64,000 bases of DNA from Congeria kusceri. Lineage: Eukaryota; Mollusca; Bivalvia; Myida; Dreissenidae. The first letter of the stretch is position 1; each line of letters opens with the position of its first letter. The stretch lies in the NCBI GenBank assembly GCA_027627225.1, contig CM051029.1, positions 14,706,159-14,770,158 of the forward strand. Direction: 5' to 3'. The notes beneath the pieces were generated by a model. That model had not been told where the DNA came from, searched no databases, and worked only from the letters and a program-made list of their open reading frames with translations. The position numbers and the translations under genes are program-made. Shown piece after piece: positions 46,001 through 61,000 of the stretch.

Positions 46001-49000
46001 TTTTAGCACAAGTTTTATCAATGATAATGGCTTTATTATTTTATGTGCATTAGGTGAGCATTATTTAGAATACAAACCTATGCTAAGTCTGTGATTACTG
46101 GAGAACAAATTTTTAAACTATGTCTATGTAACTATTGGAAAATTTTACAACCTGATAACTTACTCCTGTGCCAACCAGTAAAGGGTACTTTTTATCTTTC
46201 ATACATATTAACTTAACTCAAAATGTGATAAATCAAATGCCTGTCAATTGGTTTACATTTTTTTTTAAAGATCATTTAAAACCCAAAGTATCACGTGAAG
46301 CAGTGTTTCAATTGAAATGTTTGCCTTTGAATTTTAACAAACTCAGATACGAATAACTGTAATATGCAATCTGTAAAAAGAACAAATATTGCAGAAAAGA
46401 TAACTGGGACCACAATACTTCTGCGTTAGCTCGACAAATGTGTAAATGAAACATTTTCAAAGCTGTTTACCTTTGCAAAAACGTATGGATTACTTTCATC
46501 GACATCACATCTGCTCCTATAATCGTTCAACTTCATGACAGCTGTCCTAGTTGCTGGTGTTAAGAGCACAGGAACCTTTTTATTTTGCTTTCCCATAACC
46601 TCCACCAAGTCCATCCTATTTCAAAATGAAAGCATGTAAATACTAGACTTTCAATTATGAATATTTAAAAGATCACACTAACATTCTTCACTTGATGCGT
46701 AGTTAGCTGCAGGATTTCACTGCTAACATACTGACTAAATCGCTTAGGAACCAATGTCAATCACTAGTGAAACTGTAAACATGACAAATCATGATTCATA
46801 AAAAAAAGTTACCAGTAAAATCATCTTAAAAGTTTACAGAGATGGATCGTTGTTAGTTTTATGAAAAAATAAATCACGTAAAAATGCTGTCGTGACTGGG
46901 ATCTAGAGTTACGTAAGTTCATATACTTCAATCTACAGATGCACTATTTACAAACACACACAAACACACAAACTATTATTAATTAATTTAAATGACGACA
47001 TTGCCACTGTAGAGTTCACTTACGAAATAAGAGATAACATTTACATAAAACATGCCTTTTTCACATTTTTCTTTTGGGATATCATCATGTCCATTTCATC
47101 CATGACTATGCTAGCTCATTGTTATGTAACAATTGAATTATGATTTGATAGTAGGTTTGTGTAGATTATTATAGTACTGGACATGGACTGGATTAATGTG
47201 TTGAATACGTATCTTGTGTCGAGTCCAAATGTTCAATAAATCGTAATATAGTAAACCAGGTATACATACACTGAACTGTAAACCTTTGACCAATTATTCA
47301 ATAAATTGACACGCTTAAGTAAATAAAACTTGCATTTGCAATGTGTGAAAAACCTAACTTAATATGACTCGCCATAGTTTTAACACTTTTTAATAAACAC
47401 ATTGAAATAAGTGTGAAACTACTAGTTGGGATAGGAATGCACTTCAACATTACCGAAAATTCAAGTTAAAAGTTTGCGACAACTGTAAAGATTTTATATA
47501 AAATAAGAACAAAAACAGTGAATTATTTTCCACTTCAACATATTCATAACTTCAATATAATCGAGTATCAAATTACTAACCTCCCTATTGACAGAACTGT
47601 AGAACAAAGCGGAAAAGCTTTGTATTCTAGACCTCCTTTCACAATAATGACCGTGCCCCAAAATTCACCTGAAAAATTATTATTTTCAATTGTAAAGCAT
47701 TGTTGTGGTTTCTATCAATAATTGAAGTTGATTGTCTGTAATTTAAATAATGCTAAATTATAATACTACTACAAAAAAATCACTTCAACCATCATTTTTT
47801 CCGTGAATAGCATATGTTGCTAAGTGATTCAAAGTTACTAATATGATACATTTATGGCCTAGAAAATGTTGTCAAAATATGTCCATTTTACTCAGTGAAA
47901 CAGATATACACATTTTTTTTTTCAAATTCTGTGTTTCTAAGAGAAACATCTTGATATTTAAAAAAATTTCAGATCGTAGGCCAGTAGCTATTACAAAAAA
48001 AATCATTTAGACATTTCACTGACCTGATACATCTGATGCTTGCTGGGCAGCTTCATGAACTCTAGTAACTTCAGTCTGGCATGGAGATCCTGGTGCGCTG
48101 CTAACTTCCCACTGGCTAGAAGGTGTATGCGCTTCAGGTACACAAGGTTCTTCAGAAGGACTGTATGCTTCATGTGGTCTTGCAGCTTCATGAACTCTAG
48201 AAACTTCAGACTGGCATGGAGATCTTGGTGCGCTGCTTACTTTCCGCTGGCTAGAAGGTGTAGGCGCTACAGGAACACAAGGTTCTTCAGAAGGACTGTA
48301 AGCTTCATGTGGTCTTGCAGCTTCATGAACTCTAGAAACTTCAGTCTGGCATGGAGCTCCTGGTGCGCTGCTAACTTCCCACTGGCTAGAAGGTGTAAGC
48401 CCTATAGGTACACAAGGTTCTTCAGAAGGACTGTAAGCTTCATGTGGTCTTGCAGCTTCATGAACTCTAGAAACTTCAGTCTGGCATGGAGCTCCTGGTG
48501 CGCTGCTAACTTCCCACTGGCTAGAAGGTGTAAGCCCTATAGGTAAACAAGGTTCTTCAGAAGGACTGTAAGCTTCATGCGGTCTTGCAGCTGCATGAAC
48601 TCTATAAACTTCAGTCTGGCATGGAGCTCCTGGTGCGCTGCTAACTTCCCACTGGCTAGAAGGTGTAGGCGCTACAGGAACACAAGGTTCTTCCAAAGGA
48701 CAGTAAGCTTCATGTGGTCTGGCAGCTTCACGAACTTGGGTAACTTCAGTCTGGCATGGAGCTGCTGGTGCGCTGCTCACTTCCCCCTGACTAGAAGGTG
48801 TAAGCCCTAAAGGTACACAAGGTTCTTCAGAAGGACTGTAAGCTTCATGTGGTCTTCCAGCTTCACGAACTCTAGTAACTTCAGTCTGGCATGGAGCTCC
48901 TGGTGCGCTGCTAACTTCCCACTGGCTAGAAGGTGTAAGCCCTATAGGTAAACAAGGTTCTTCAGAAGGACTGTAAGCTTCATGTGGTCTTGCAGCTGCA

Positions 49001-52000
49001 TGAACTCTATAAACTTCAGTCTGGCATGGAGCTCCTGGTGCGCTGCTAACTTCCCACTGGCTAGAAGGTGTAGGCGCTACAGGAACACAAGGTTCTTCCA
49101 AAGGACAGTAAGCTTCATGTGGTCTGGCAGCTTCACGAACTTGGGTAACTTCAGTCTGGCATGGAGCTGCTGGTGCGCTGCTCACTTCCCCCTGACTAGA
49201 AGGTGTAAGCCCTAAAGGTACACAAGGTTCTCCAGAACGACTGTAAGCTTCATGTGGTCTTCCAGCTTCATGAACTCTAGTAACTTCAGTCTGGCATGGA
49301 GCTCCTGGTGCGCTGCTAACTTCCCACTGGCTAGAAGGTGTAAGCCCTATAGGTACACAAGTTTCTTCAGAAGGACTGTAAGCTTCATGTGGTCTTGCAG
49401 CTTCATGAACTCTAGAAACTTCAGTCTGGCATGGAGCTCCTGGTGCGCTGCTAACTTCCCACTGGCTAGAAGGTGTAAGCCCTATAGGTAAACAAGGTTC
49501 TTCAGAAGGACTGTAAGCTTCATGTGGTCTTGCAGCTGCATGAACTCTATAAACTTCAGTCTGGCATGGAGCTCCAGGTGCGCTGCTAACTTCCCACTGG
49601 CTAGAAGGTGTAGGCGCTACAGGAACACAAGGTTCTTCAGAAGAACTATAAGCTTCATGTGGTCTGGCAGCTTCATGAACTTGAGTAACTTCAGTCTGGC
49701 ATGAAGCTCCTAGTGCGCTGCTAACTTCCCACTGGCTAGAAGGTGTAGGCGCTACAGGAACACAAGGTTCTTCAGAAGGACTGTAAGCTTCATGTGGTCT
49801 TGCAGCTGCATGAACTCTAGAAACTTCAGTCTGGCATGGAGCTCCTGGTGCGCTGCTAACTTCCCACTGGCTAGAAGGTGTAGGCGCTACAGGAACACAA
49901 GGTTCTTCCAAAGGACAGTAAGCTTCATGTGGTCTGGCAGCTTCACGAACTTGGGTAACTTCAGTCTGGCATGGAGCTGCTGGTGCGCTGCTCACTTCCC
50001 CCTGACTAGAAGGTGTAAGCCCTAAAGGTACACAAGGTTCTCCAGAAGGACTGTAAGCTTCATGTGGTCTTCCAGCTTCATGAAATCTAGTAACTTCAGT
50101 CTGGCATGGAGCTCCTGGTGCGCTGCTAACTTCCCACTGGCTAGAAGGTTTAGGCGCTACAGGAACACAAGGTTCTTCAGAAGGACTGTAAGATTCATGT
50201 GGTCTGGCAGCTTCATGAACTTTAGTAACTTCAGTCTGGCATGAAGCTCCTAGTGCGCTGCTAACTTCCCACTGGCTAGAAGGTGTAGGCGCTACAGGAA
50301 CACAAGGTTCTTCAGAAGGACTGTAAGCTTCATGTGGTCTTGCAGCTGTATGAACTCTAGAAACTTCAGTCTGGCATGGAGATCCAGGTGCGCTGCTAAC
50401 TTCCCACTGGCTAGAAGGTGTAGGCGCTACAGGAACACAAGGTTCTTCAGAAGAACTATAAGCTTCATGTGGTCTGGCAGCTTCATGAACTTGAGTAACT
50501 TCAGTCTGGCATGAAGCTCCTAGTGCGCTGCTAACTTCCCACTGGCTGGAAGGTGTAGGCGCTACAGGAACACAAGGTTCTTCAGAAGGACTGTAAGCTT
50601 CATGTGGTCTTGCAGCTGCATGAACTCTAGATACTTCAGTCTGGCATGGAGCTCCTGGTGCGCTGCTAACTTCCCACTGGCTAGAAGGTGTAGGCGCTAC
50701 AGGAACACAAGGTTCTTCAGAAGGACTGTAAGCTTCATGTGGTCTGGCAGCTTCATGAACTCGAGTAACTTCAGTCTGGCATAGAGCTCCTGGTACACTG
50801 CTCACTTCCCACTGGCTAGAAGGTGTAGGCGCTATACATGTAGGTACAAAAGGTTCCTTGGAAGATCTGTGAGCTTCATGTTGTCTTGCATCCTCTTGAA
50901 CTCGAGTAACTTCAGTCTGGCATGGAGCTCCTGGTGCGCTGCTCACTTCATGCTGACTAGAAGGTGTAAACCCAATAGGTACACAAGAATCTTCTTCAGG
51001 ACTGTGAGCTTCATGTGGTCTTGCAGCTTCTTGCTGATAGGGAGGTTCTGGTGCAGAATGGTCAATTCCTTGTGTGTCTGGAAACACCATTATAGTAAAG
51101 ATCAGAAACCATTCAATATTGGTTCTGGGACAAACCTTTCTTTATCTACTTACACATGTATATCTGTTGCTCATGCACACTCATAACAGTTTTTGGGGAC
51201 CAATTTATATTAATTTTAAAGATTTATCAGGTAAATCAATGTGTTAAAAAATATCAGGTCTGATAAGAGAAAATAAACTTAAGTAAACACTGCTATTGTT
51301 TTTTACAAACCAGCTGGACCGTTACATGTTCTATTCAGTTAACACTTAAAAGCTAAATAAAAAATGTCGGATTGTTTAGGCAAATGTGACACCAACTTGT
51401 ACAGTCTTAAACAGAGGATACAAGTAATAGGCAACAGAATGCTATTTAATTGATTTAAGACAGGATAGTTAAACTTTAAAACCTTTCCATGAACTTGCAA
51501 GCAACTTTTTGGAAAGATTGCACATTTCATAAATAACTTTTAAATGCTTGCACTGATCATTACTGCTAAGTATCATTTACACCCTTCCACTGGTAACGAC
51601 AGTGATTTTTTTTCCACTTGTTGAAATTGATTTCTGGCCAAGCTAGAGTTCATCGTTTAATTAGGTATTGCACATACATGTAACCAGAGATAACCACTGA
51701 CCACATCAGCCCACACTTTCTTAGGTAAATGAAAAAGCAGCATATAACAAGAACAATTTATGGCAGAACACGAACATAACATTCTGCAACAACATAAACA
51801 TATAACAAACAAGATTCTGTGTTTGATAAACACACATGCCCCCGGTTGGTGCTGGGTAGCCCATTTCTTAGTCCAAATTAAGTCAAGGTCAAAGGTCAAG
51901 GTCAAAGTAAGGTTGGGTGATATGGGTGGATTGGAAATGGTCATAAGTAACAACTGTGTAAATATCTAAGTGTTGTAGTAAGCGGCGTTGGTGCTAGACG

Positions 52001-55000
52001 AAACAGTAAAGTGTATTTAACCAAGAAATGGCACTTTTGAATTATTATAAGTCCAAATTAGGTCAAGGTCAAAGTAAGGTTGGGTGATATGGGTGGATAG
52101 GGAATGGTCATAAGCAATAACTGTGTAAGTATCAAAGAGTTGAAGTAAGCGGTGTTGGTGCTAGACGAAACGGTAAAATCAACTTTACCTTGTCACGGAC
52201 GGACAGGACGATCACTATATGCCTCCTGCATCAAGATGCCGGGGGCATAAAAATATTGCTAGCTTGCAAACACTTTGCCCCTTTTAACAACATTATTTGA
52301 ACAGTGGACTACAGTATAATGGCTTGTTGCTATAACCGTAACGCTGAAAAAAATTAACGCAGCCCACAGCACACATAACCCGTAATTTACTAACAAAAAT
52401 AGACATTGTTTAAGTAACATGTACATTTTTTTCAATAATTTGCAACTATTGTGTTTGTAAAATACAGTTTTCGTAATTTAGGGATATAAAATGCATCTAG
52501 ATGCCAATATATACGGTTATCTGGATAGTATCCGGATATTGCATACGAATATCTGGATACCAATTCTGGTAACCGTTGACATCCCTAGTCAGAATAATAA
52601 AATTGAACTGAAAATATTTTTAACATAAAATTGTAAACATTTTTTTAACCTACCTTTTAAGTCCTGATAATATAAAGAAAAACACAAAACATAAAGATAT
52701 TCTTACGAAACAGATCTGGTAAAATTTAAAACCAAGATTTTAGTTTTGGTATCGTGTCGTCAATTAATATGGCCGTGCCGTGAATCATTGATATCATCAT
52801 CAAAACATTAATGAAATTCCTGCAAGAATGCTTGCATCTTTCTGATAATAGTTGACTATTATACACTGTATGCCCAATGGATTATGTAATGTAATTATAT
52901 AATGTATTTTGGGAAAAGTTCAATAAAAACTATAATTAGGCTCTAAGCCACAGGCTTAGAAATTATACCCCCCTCCTCGGACCTTTGATTGTGGATGATA
53001 TGGAGAGAAAATAGGTTTAAGGAAATGAAGTCCACGAAAGATTTTTATGTACACTATATTATGTAAAAAATCACAAGAGCAGAACATGATATGCAAAACT
53101 ATGCTGGGTACCACTGATTCCTGTAAAGCTTCATATGGTGTCACAAGGTCACAGTCAAGGTCACAGGGTAAACTATCTTGATGTCATCCTAAAGTGACTG
53201 CCCTTAGGAACACATATACCGAATATGAAGGCTGTATCTGGTATATGTCTTAAGTTATAAAACACAGGCAATATACTGTATGCACAATGTAAAAATAACA
53301 CAATTAAAGTGCCATAACTCTGTGGAAAATCATCCGAGCAGAGCATGTCGACAATATGCACAACTATGCTTGGTAGCTATTACACCCGTGAAGTTTCATT
53401 TAAATCCAACCAAGAGTATTGTATATGAAGCGCGGACAAGAATGTCTATGTACACTATCAGTGCAGACAAGATTGTCTATGTACACTATATCAATAAAAG
53501 AAAACAAAGTCCCATGAGTCATGACTAAGTGAAGAATCATCCAAGGGTTACATGCTGACGATAAGCACAACTAGACCTGGTACCAATCATTCCTGTTAAG
53601 TTTCATCTAAATTCAACCAGGCGCTTTGGAGATGAAGCACGGACAAGATTGTGTATGTACACTATAACAATAACAAGAGGGTCACTATGGCCCTAGGTCG
53701 CTCACCTGATATCTATGTGTGAAGTTTCATTAAAATATCTCAATAGGTTTTCAAGTTATTGAGCGAAAACTGTTTTTGTATTTTTAGTAACAGTGACCTT
53801 GACCTTGACCCCACCCACCACATACGTAAATATAAGGTATCTACGTATGAAGTTTCATTAAAATATCTCAATGCGTTCTTAAGTTATTGAGCATAAACCG
53901 TTTTTCTACTTTTAATAACAGTGACCTTGACCCCACCCACCCCATAAGAAAACCCAAGTGAGGTCTCGATATAAGATATGTGAATTAAGTTTCATTAAAA
54001 TATCGCAATGCTTTCTCAAGTTGAGCGGAAACTGTTTTTCTATTTTCAGTAAAGTGAACATGACCCCACCCACCCCATATGCAATCCCAAGCAATGTGTT
54101 GATATAAGGTAATTATGTATTAAGTTTCATTAAAATAGCTCAATGCGTTCTCAAAATATTTAGCGGAAATCATTTTTCTATATTTAATAACGGTGACGTT
54201 GACCTTGACCCCACCCACCCCATATGCAATCCCAATCGAGGTCTCAAAATAATGTATTTACATGTATGTATTAAGTTTCATTTAAATATCTCAATGCGTT
54301 CTCAAGATATTGAGCGGAAACCGTTTTTTAGTAACAGTGACCTTGCCCCTCCCACCCCATATGCAATCCCATGCGAGGTGTCAATATAAGGTATCTATGT
54401 ATTAAGTTTCATTAAAATATCTCAATGCGTTCTAAAGTTATTGAGCGGAACCGTTTTTCTATTTTAGTAACAGTGACCTTGACCCCACCCATCCCATATG
54501 CAATCCCAATCGAGGTCTCGATATAATGTTATAACCAAATATGAAACCTCTGGGCCTTGTGGTTTCAGAGAAGAATTTTTTAATCATTTTGCCATTTACG
54601 TCTATATAAACCATGTGAGCCCTGGGGTGTGCCCAGCTTTGACCCCAGGGGCATCATTTGAACAATCTTTATAGAGGACCACTACACAATGTTACATACC
54701 AAATATAAAACCTCCGGGCCTTGCGGTTTCAGGAGAAGATTTTTAAAGTCATTTTGCTATATATTCTATATAAACACATGTGACCCCCGGGGCGTGGCCC
54801 GTTTTGACCCCAGGGCCATAATTTGAACAATCTTCGTAGAGGACCACTATAGGATGTTACAAACCAAATATGAAACCTCTCGACCTTGCGGTTTCCGAGA
54901 TTTTTTAAGTTTACACTTTTTAAATCTATATTTAGCTCTGGTGACCTACATATGCAGCGGACCATAACGATTTGAAGAACTTTGAAAGAGGGTCACACAA

Positions 55001-58000
55001 TGATCATTCCTGTGAAGTTTGGTGAAAATCTGCCAAGTGGTTTAGAAGGAGATGTCGTTTGAATGAAAAGTTGACGACGGATGCACGGACGCACGGACAG
55101 CGGGCGATCACAAAAGCTCACTATGAGCACTTTGTGCTCAGGTGAGCTAAAAAAACAACGTCCCATAACTCAGTGAAAAATCATCTGAGCGGAACATTCT
55201 GACCATATGCACAACTACACTTGGTACCAATCATTCCTGTGAAGTTTCATCCAAATCCAACAAGGCGTTTTGGAGATGAAGTGCCGACAAGACAGAAGGA
55301 CAGACAGACAGACAAGCTGATTCTAGTATATCCCCCTACAACTTCGTTGTGCAGGGGGTATAGTAAATTCAGACTAGATATGTAACTATGTGACCAATGC
55401 CCCCAAAGTTTTGACCAAAAAGAGTGACTGTTTACAAATGTTTTGAAGTACTGCTCTACAAAAAGAAGTGAACTTTTCTGCTCCAGAAAAATATCCAATA
55501 AAATCAGGGAGAGTTTTGGTCCTGGAACACTTCAGCGAAGTACAAACCCCTATGGTATTTGGTCGGTTGTTTTGCAAGAGTTTGGTTAAATTAATTTACT
55601 TCATATACATACGCATCCTTTCTTTTAACATTTATTTAAACATGTTGAGCACAGATTCTATTTTAAATTGTACAGAAAATAGCTAACCTCAACCTTTCCG
55701 CCTCTTCTCGACTCCCATGGCAACTTCTTTAACCCATAGTTGTACAGAATTTCTTCTCCAGCTTGTATGTCTCTACAATTTTTTTTTAAAGTATTAATTG
55801 AAAAAGTATTGTAATGTTAGAAACAACTACTCACAACCTAGAACAAAATTTCATCGAAAGTTCACATGAAACTAAATTAATTGAACTTAACATTGTATGT
55901 AAGCATGTTATGTATTTAAAATTGTACTGGGGTTTTTACAACAAGGGGTTATCATTTTCTTGGTACTTTGCACTCCATTTATAACAGTAACATGAAATTC
56001 ACATCAATTTAATTATTTTGTTATTTATGGAAGTTTTGCTTTACCTTATTGTGAACAAACAGAGGTTGCCTTCCACAACTTTCATCACAGAGTTTCTAGT
56101 TTTCTTATCTCCATGATTGACAAGTCTGCCAAGCAGCCCGCTTTCCTGGGTCCCATCGACACTGAAAATTGTAAGTTTACGACTACCAACTTAAAATCAA
56201 TGTCTTCAAGTGCCCAGTAAAAGTCTTTTAAATAAATAAATGTAAAATGCAGTGATTTTTTTACAATTTCACAGCCACGAGTCCTAGGACTCGCTGGACT
56301 AAAAATCTATGAATCCCAAAGTTAAATGTGTGAGTTCAAACATTTTCATTAATTCAAATTGGAATGTAAGCAGTCAGTTAATAAGATGAGTAAGGCAATA
56401 ATGCAATTAACTCTTATTATATATATTAACACAAGTAATTTTAACTTTGTGTTTTTTGAGAAGCATGTCTAGCTAGAGTAGACTGTTGAAAGTTTGTGCA
56501 GTGTGCATTTTTTACCACACCATTACACCTTTAAGCGACCATACACAAAGTGCAGTACATGTTATTAAATTGTGTAGTTTCATTGTATATGCTCACCAAC
56601 TAAACAACCTCCCAATTTTTATTCTATTAACATATTTTTTTGCGGACGATTTTCAGTAGAACCTGCCCCGAATGAACTTCAGGTGTATTGCGTTTAGTCA
56701 TGTGCCATTTTTCTTTTCGGACCCATGTTGCAGACGAACTTTAAAAAAAACTTCCCCCAAATTATAAAATATTATCTTACCTTCACCCCATTATGTTTAG
56801 AAATGCCGACTATTGCCATTGGTTATTCGCAAATCGATTATCCAATGAGAATCAGGGGTCTCTCTCTGGTTTGGGGGAAGAGTACCTGTACCCTCAGGCG
56901 GGGGAATTTTAGCGTCGTTTTACACAGAAAGGGAAATTTCGACTTAACAAACGAGTCAAAAATAAAAACTATTAAATATATTTTTTAAATCACTTTATTT
57001 AGTCTAAGTCTTTACCTGACAACTTTATTCATGAAAATTATCAATAAATTGAATATTATATTAACTAGTCAAATTTTAACCATCTACGGTCTACCACTTG
57101 ACCATTATTAGGTGGAGCAGTGCAACAGATAATTTTTCATGCAATTTAATAGTTTTTCACTTCCGATTTTTTAAATCGCTTTTTAACTTCCAATTTTTAT
57201 CCTTAATTAATTTTGTTAAACTACTTATACTAATTCTAATACAGTAATAAACTGTGTTTTCGACTGTAAGACACGGTATTTGTGCCTTTTTGCTTCACCT
57301 GTTTTGATAACTTTTAAGCAGAAGCCATTTTCCCAAATCAGAAATTACGGTTCCCGGCAATCAAGCTAGCAGTTAACTGTATATAAATTAAGTTTTATTA
57401 TGAAAGCACAAATAATCGGGAACCAGACAAGTCAAAACGGTCATTTAACCTGACCATGTGATGTTCTTCGGATTTTATCGTTAACCGTTTGTTACGGTGC
57501 TTAAGTAAATTTGATCCCCGAAAATTACTCCCATAAACAAAACGAAAACAAATTCGATGGCAGTTCATTTAGGGGAAATTTTGGTCTGAAATGGGGGAAA
57601 AATATATACTTTTTCGTTGGGGGAATGATGCCGAATTTCGGCATCAAAATACGGAGATCGAGACCCCTGAGAATGGTCGTAACAAAAATAGACGGTGCGA
57701 TGGTAAATTTTAGCCTCTATTATGACAGTACTCGTACACAAAATGCTTCGAAACTGCCGGACAGGACTCACTACTTTCAAAATGCATGCATCCCACGAAC
57801 GCACATAAACTGAAACTTTGCGTCTACGGCAATATTACTGCGTCCTGGACGCAGAGGCAAAAAAATCACTGAATATGTAGAGATCTCATTTACCAGTGCT
57901 GATGACCATGATCAATAAATTGGTCCTAAAATCATTATTAAACATGTTCAATCCCATCTCCACAAAGACTAACAAATAGTGCTAAATTGTGAGGTTTTGA

Positions 58001-61000
58001 TTAGGTTTGTCATGCCTCGTGCAAAATGTGGTAACTACTTTTCACGTCTTCTCGACTTAGCGTTCACAACTCAGCTAATGGCAAAAAGGTGCAAATACCA
58101 AGTCTGTTTGTTTACTTCATGGACTAATACAGTTGTTTAATTACCATATTCAGTCTTCGACATTAAGCGGTGGACCGTGGACGGAGTCCACCAAATTTTC
58201 GCTCGGTCCAGCAAAAGTTGCAAGTAAACTGGACCGGTGGCAAAGAAATTTCCCTTGATAATTTTGATACCAGAAATCCCTAAATATTTTCAGCAAATAA
58301 TTCTCGGTAAAGCGAAAAGCGGCTTATTTGGATGCATACTTTTACGAAAAGACGCCATAAAATTTATTGTCAGATTCGCAACCATTTCCGCTTGTGTACG
58401 CATGCTTTTTCTAAAACAAAGAACGCCTACTCGGTAATAAACGCACTCTCCTTCTGCATCAGCGTGTCACTTATCGATAAAATCTGTAAGCAGGAGGAGC
58501 TAGATTTAGTCACCCAGTCAGCCAATGAGAACGCATTAAATTTCCAATATGTAGATGTACTTTTGTTCCCAGTTTTATGTCCCTATCTTCAGGTCTCCTA
58601 ATTTCAGAGAGATTCAGCCATTTGTGTCCCCAGCATTACGTCCCCACATTCAGGTCTCTCATAAAAGAGATTCAGCCATTTTTGTCCTCAGTATCACGTC
58701 CCTACCTTCAAGTCTCTCATTAATGGAGAGTTTTAGTGAATTTTGTCCCCAGAGTTACGTTCCTACATTAAAGCACTCAATTTCAGAGAGATTCAGCAAA
58801 TTTGTCCCCCAGGGGTGTGGAATTACTATGCCGGACTTGTCCGACCTGGGAGTTTTTTGTTGCGCACAAGTAAAATTTTATACTTACATGTCCTTGGACA
58901 AGTAGAAATTCAATGTCTATTTCTAACTGACAGAATGATTTACTGACTTTTTTCCTTTATAACCCCATAACACTGATTTTCATCTAAACATGCAACATAC
59001 GTCTTATAAGAGCTGTTAACTCTATTAAGAGCAAAAAAATACAGCCCATGATGGAGATTTCATATTTTAGAACAGCCATTTTTAAATAGTATAAATAAAT
59101 ATCCTGAATGCATATTCGCACTTGGTTCGGACAAGTTGGTTGTGGCTGTGGACAAGTATTGATTTTATTGTCAACTTGTCCATGGACGAGTGAAAAAACT
59201 AATTATTTCCACTCCCCTGTCCCCACTATTACGTCCATACATATCGGTCTCTCATATGGAGAGATTCAGCAAATTTTGTCCCCAGTATTGCGTCCCTACA
59301 TTCTAATTTCTCAATTTCAGAGAGATTCACTGAATTGTGTACCCAGTATTAAGTCCCTACCTTCAAGTCTCTCAATTTCAGAGAGAATCTGCCAATTTTG
59401 TCCCAACTATTATGTCTCTACATTCAGGGAGATTCAGCATTTTCTTTCCTACCCAAGGCCCAGAGATACTTTTTCATGTGCCTCCTGTATTTTTCATGCA
59501 TAAATTTGTAGAAAAATCCATTGATTTTCTTTATGTGCATCCTCAAGGACTCATGCTTTCTCAGAAAATAAATGCCAACATACATAAACTTAATTTTGCC
59601 GCTGAAACATTGCAAAAGCAAGGCCCATAAATTTGGCAAATGCAAAAACTGTTGCCGCGAAACCCCCAACATGGCATCTGTTTTTCGACTCGCTGATAAT
59701 TTTTAGATCTATGAATCTGGTTTACCATTACTAAAAATCCTTTGGCCAAGGAAATTGTTTGTTAATGGCAATTAATATAGTCCCACATGTACATTTACTG
59801 ATATTTCCGTTTAGATAATAATGAAACATGCTGCCAATGAAATTGCTTGTTGCAAATTGAATTATGTTTACATTATTTTGTTTGATGTCATCATTAAGCT
59901 ATGTTTAAACTTTGCGTCTACGGCAATATTACTGCGTCCTGGACGCAGAGGTAAAAAAATCACTGCATTGAAATTATCAAATATTTCTCACCAAAGCTGT
60001 TTGCCCTTCCATGGAAAGAAAAAACGAAATCCTGTACCACCATCATTTTTCTCTCGTTCTTCTCCTTCGTCAGCGCTCAACATTTCACCTTTATACACTA
60101 GCAGAAACTCTCCTTTCATTCTGTCAATGGTGGTCACAACACCTCTCCCTGGAATCAAAAAGAAGTAAACACACCTAGTAACTACTAATATTATGTCATT
60201 ACTTATTATGTAAAATGAGCATTTTTTTTTACCGTATATAGCCAGGGCATAGCCGTGAAGGCGACGTGGCGATAACTTCCCCTGGAGCTATTGACATCGC
60301 CCATAAATTTCACCAAGGAGAAGTCCACTTCGCCGTCTGTTTTAGACTTCGCATAGTAATAATTATCAATCAAACACCAGTCATAAAAGCGTTGAAGTCA
60401 ACTTCCATAAAAAAGAGAACGTAATCAAAGTAAATTTCAAAAACGCACATAATTACCTGATACGCAAAACACATATCAATCCATACTAGATGTAAATATT
60501 CATGTTAATATCCAATAATTTCCCTCCTAATACAGTTTCCATTTTAATTCCAAGACATTTATTTCATCACCCCATTTAAATATCCATTTTATTCCATGCA
60601 ATAAAGCAACTGTCTGATTTTGTTCACACCCTTGACATTTCATCTGGAACACTAATTCATTAATGCTCTGTCAACAGTGCTTGCATTGTTCATGTACAGT
60701 GGTATTGATGCTTTTTTCACTGACCATGTGCTAATTGTGTTACACACTTAGTTCTACAAACTGCTAGACAATGGCCCCATCTGGGCAGTCACATAAAAAG
60801 GCTTTTTGAAGTCAAACCAACACCGTTGCTATTAGCTGTTGCTAATGGCTTGCAGAATTAAAAGCCCAATCAAACTGATTACGTCACGCTGTCATTCTTC
60901 TTAGATTTAACATGTCTTATTATTAATGACTGGTGTTTTTAACGGATTTTATTGTTTGTTCAAATTAGATAAATAATTGCAAGGTAATTTTAACGCAGTG

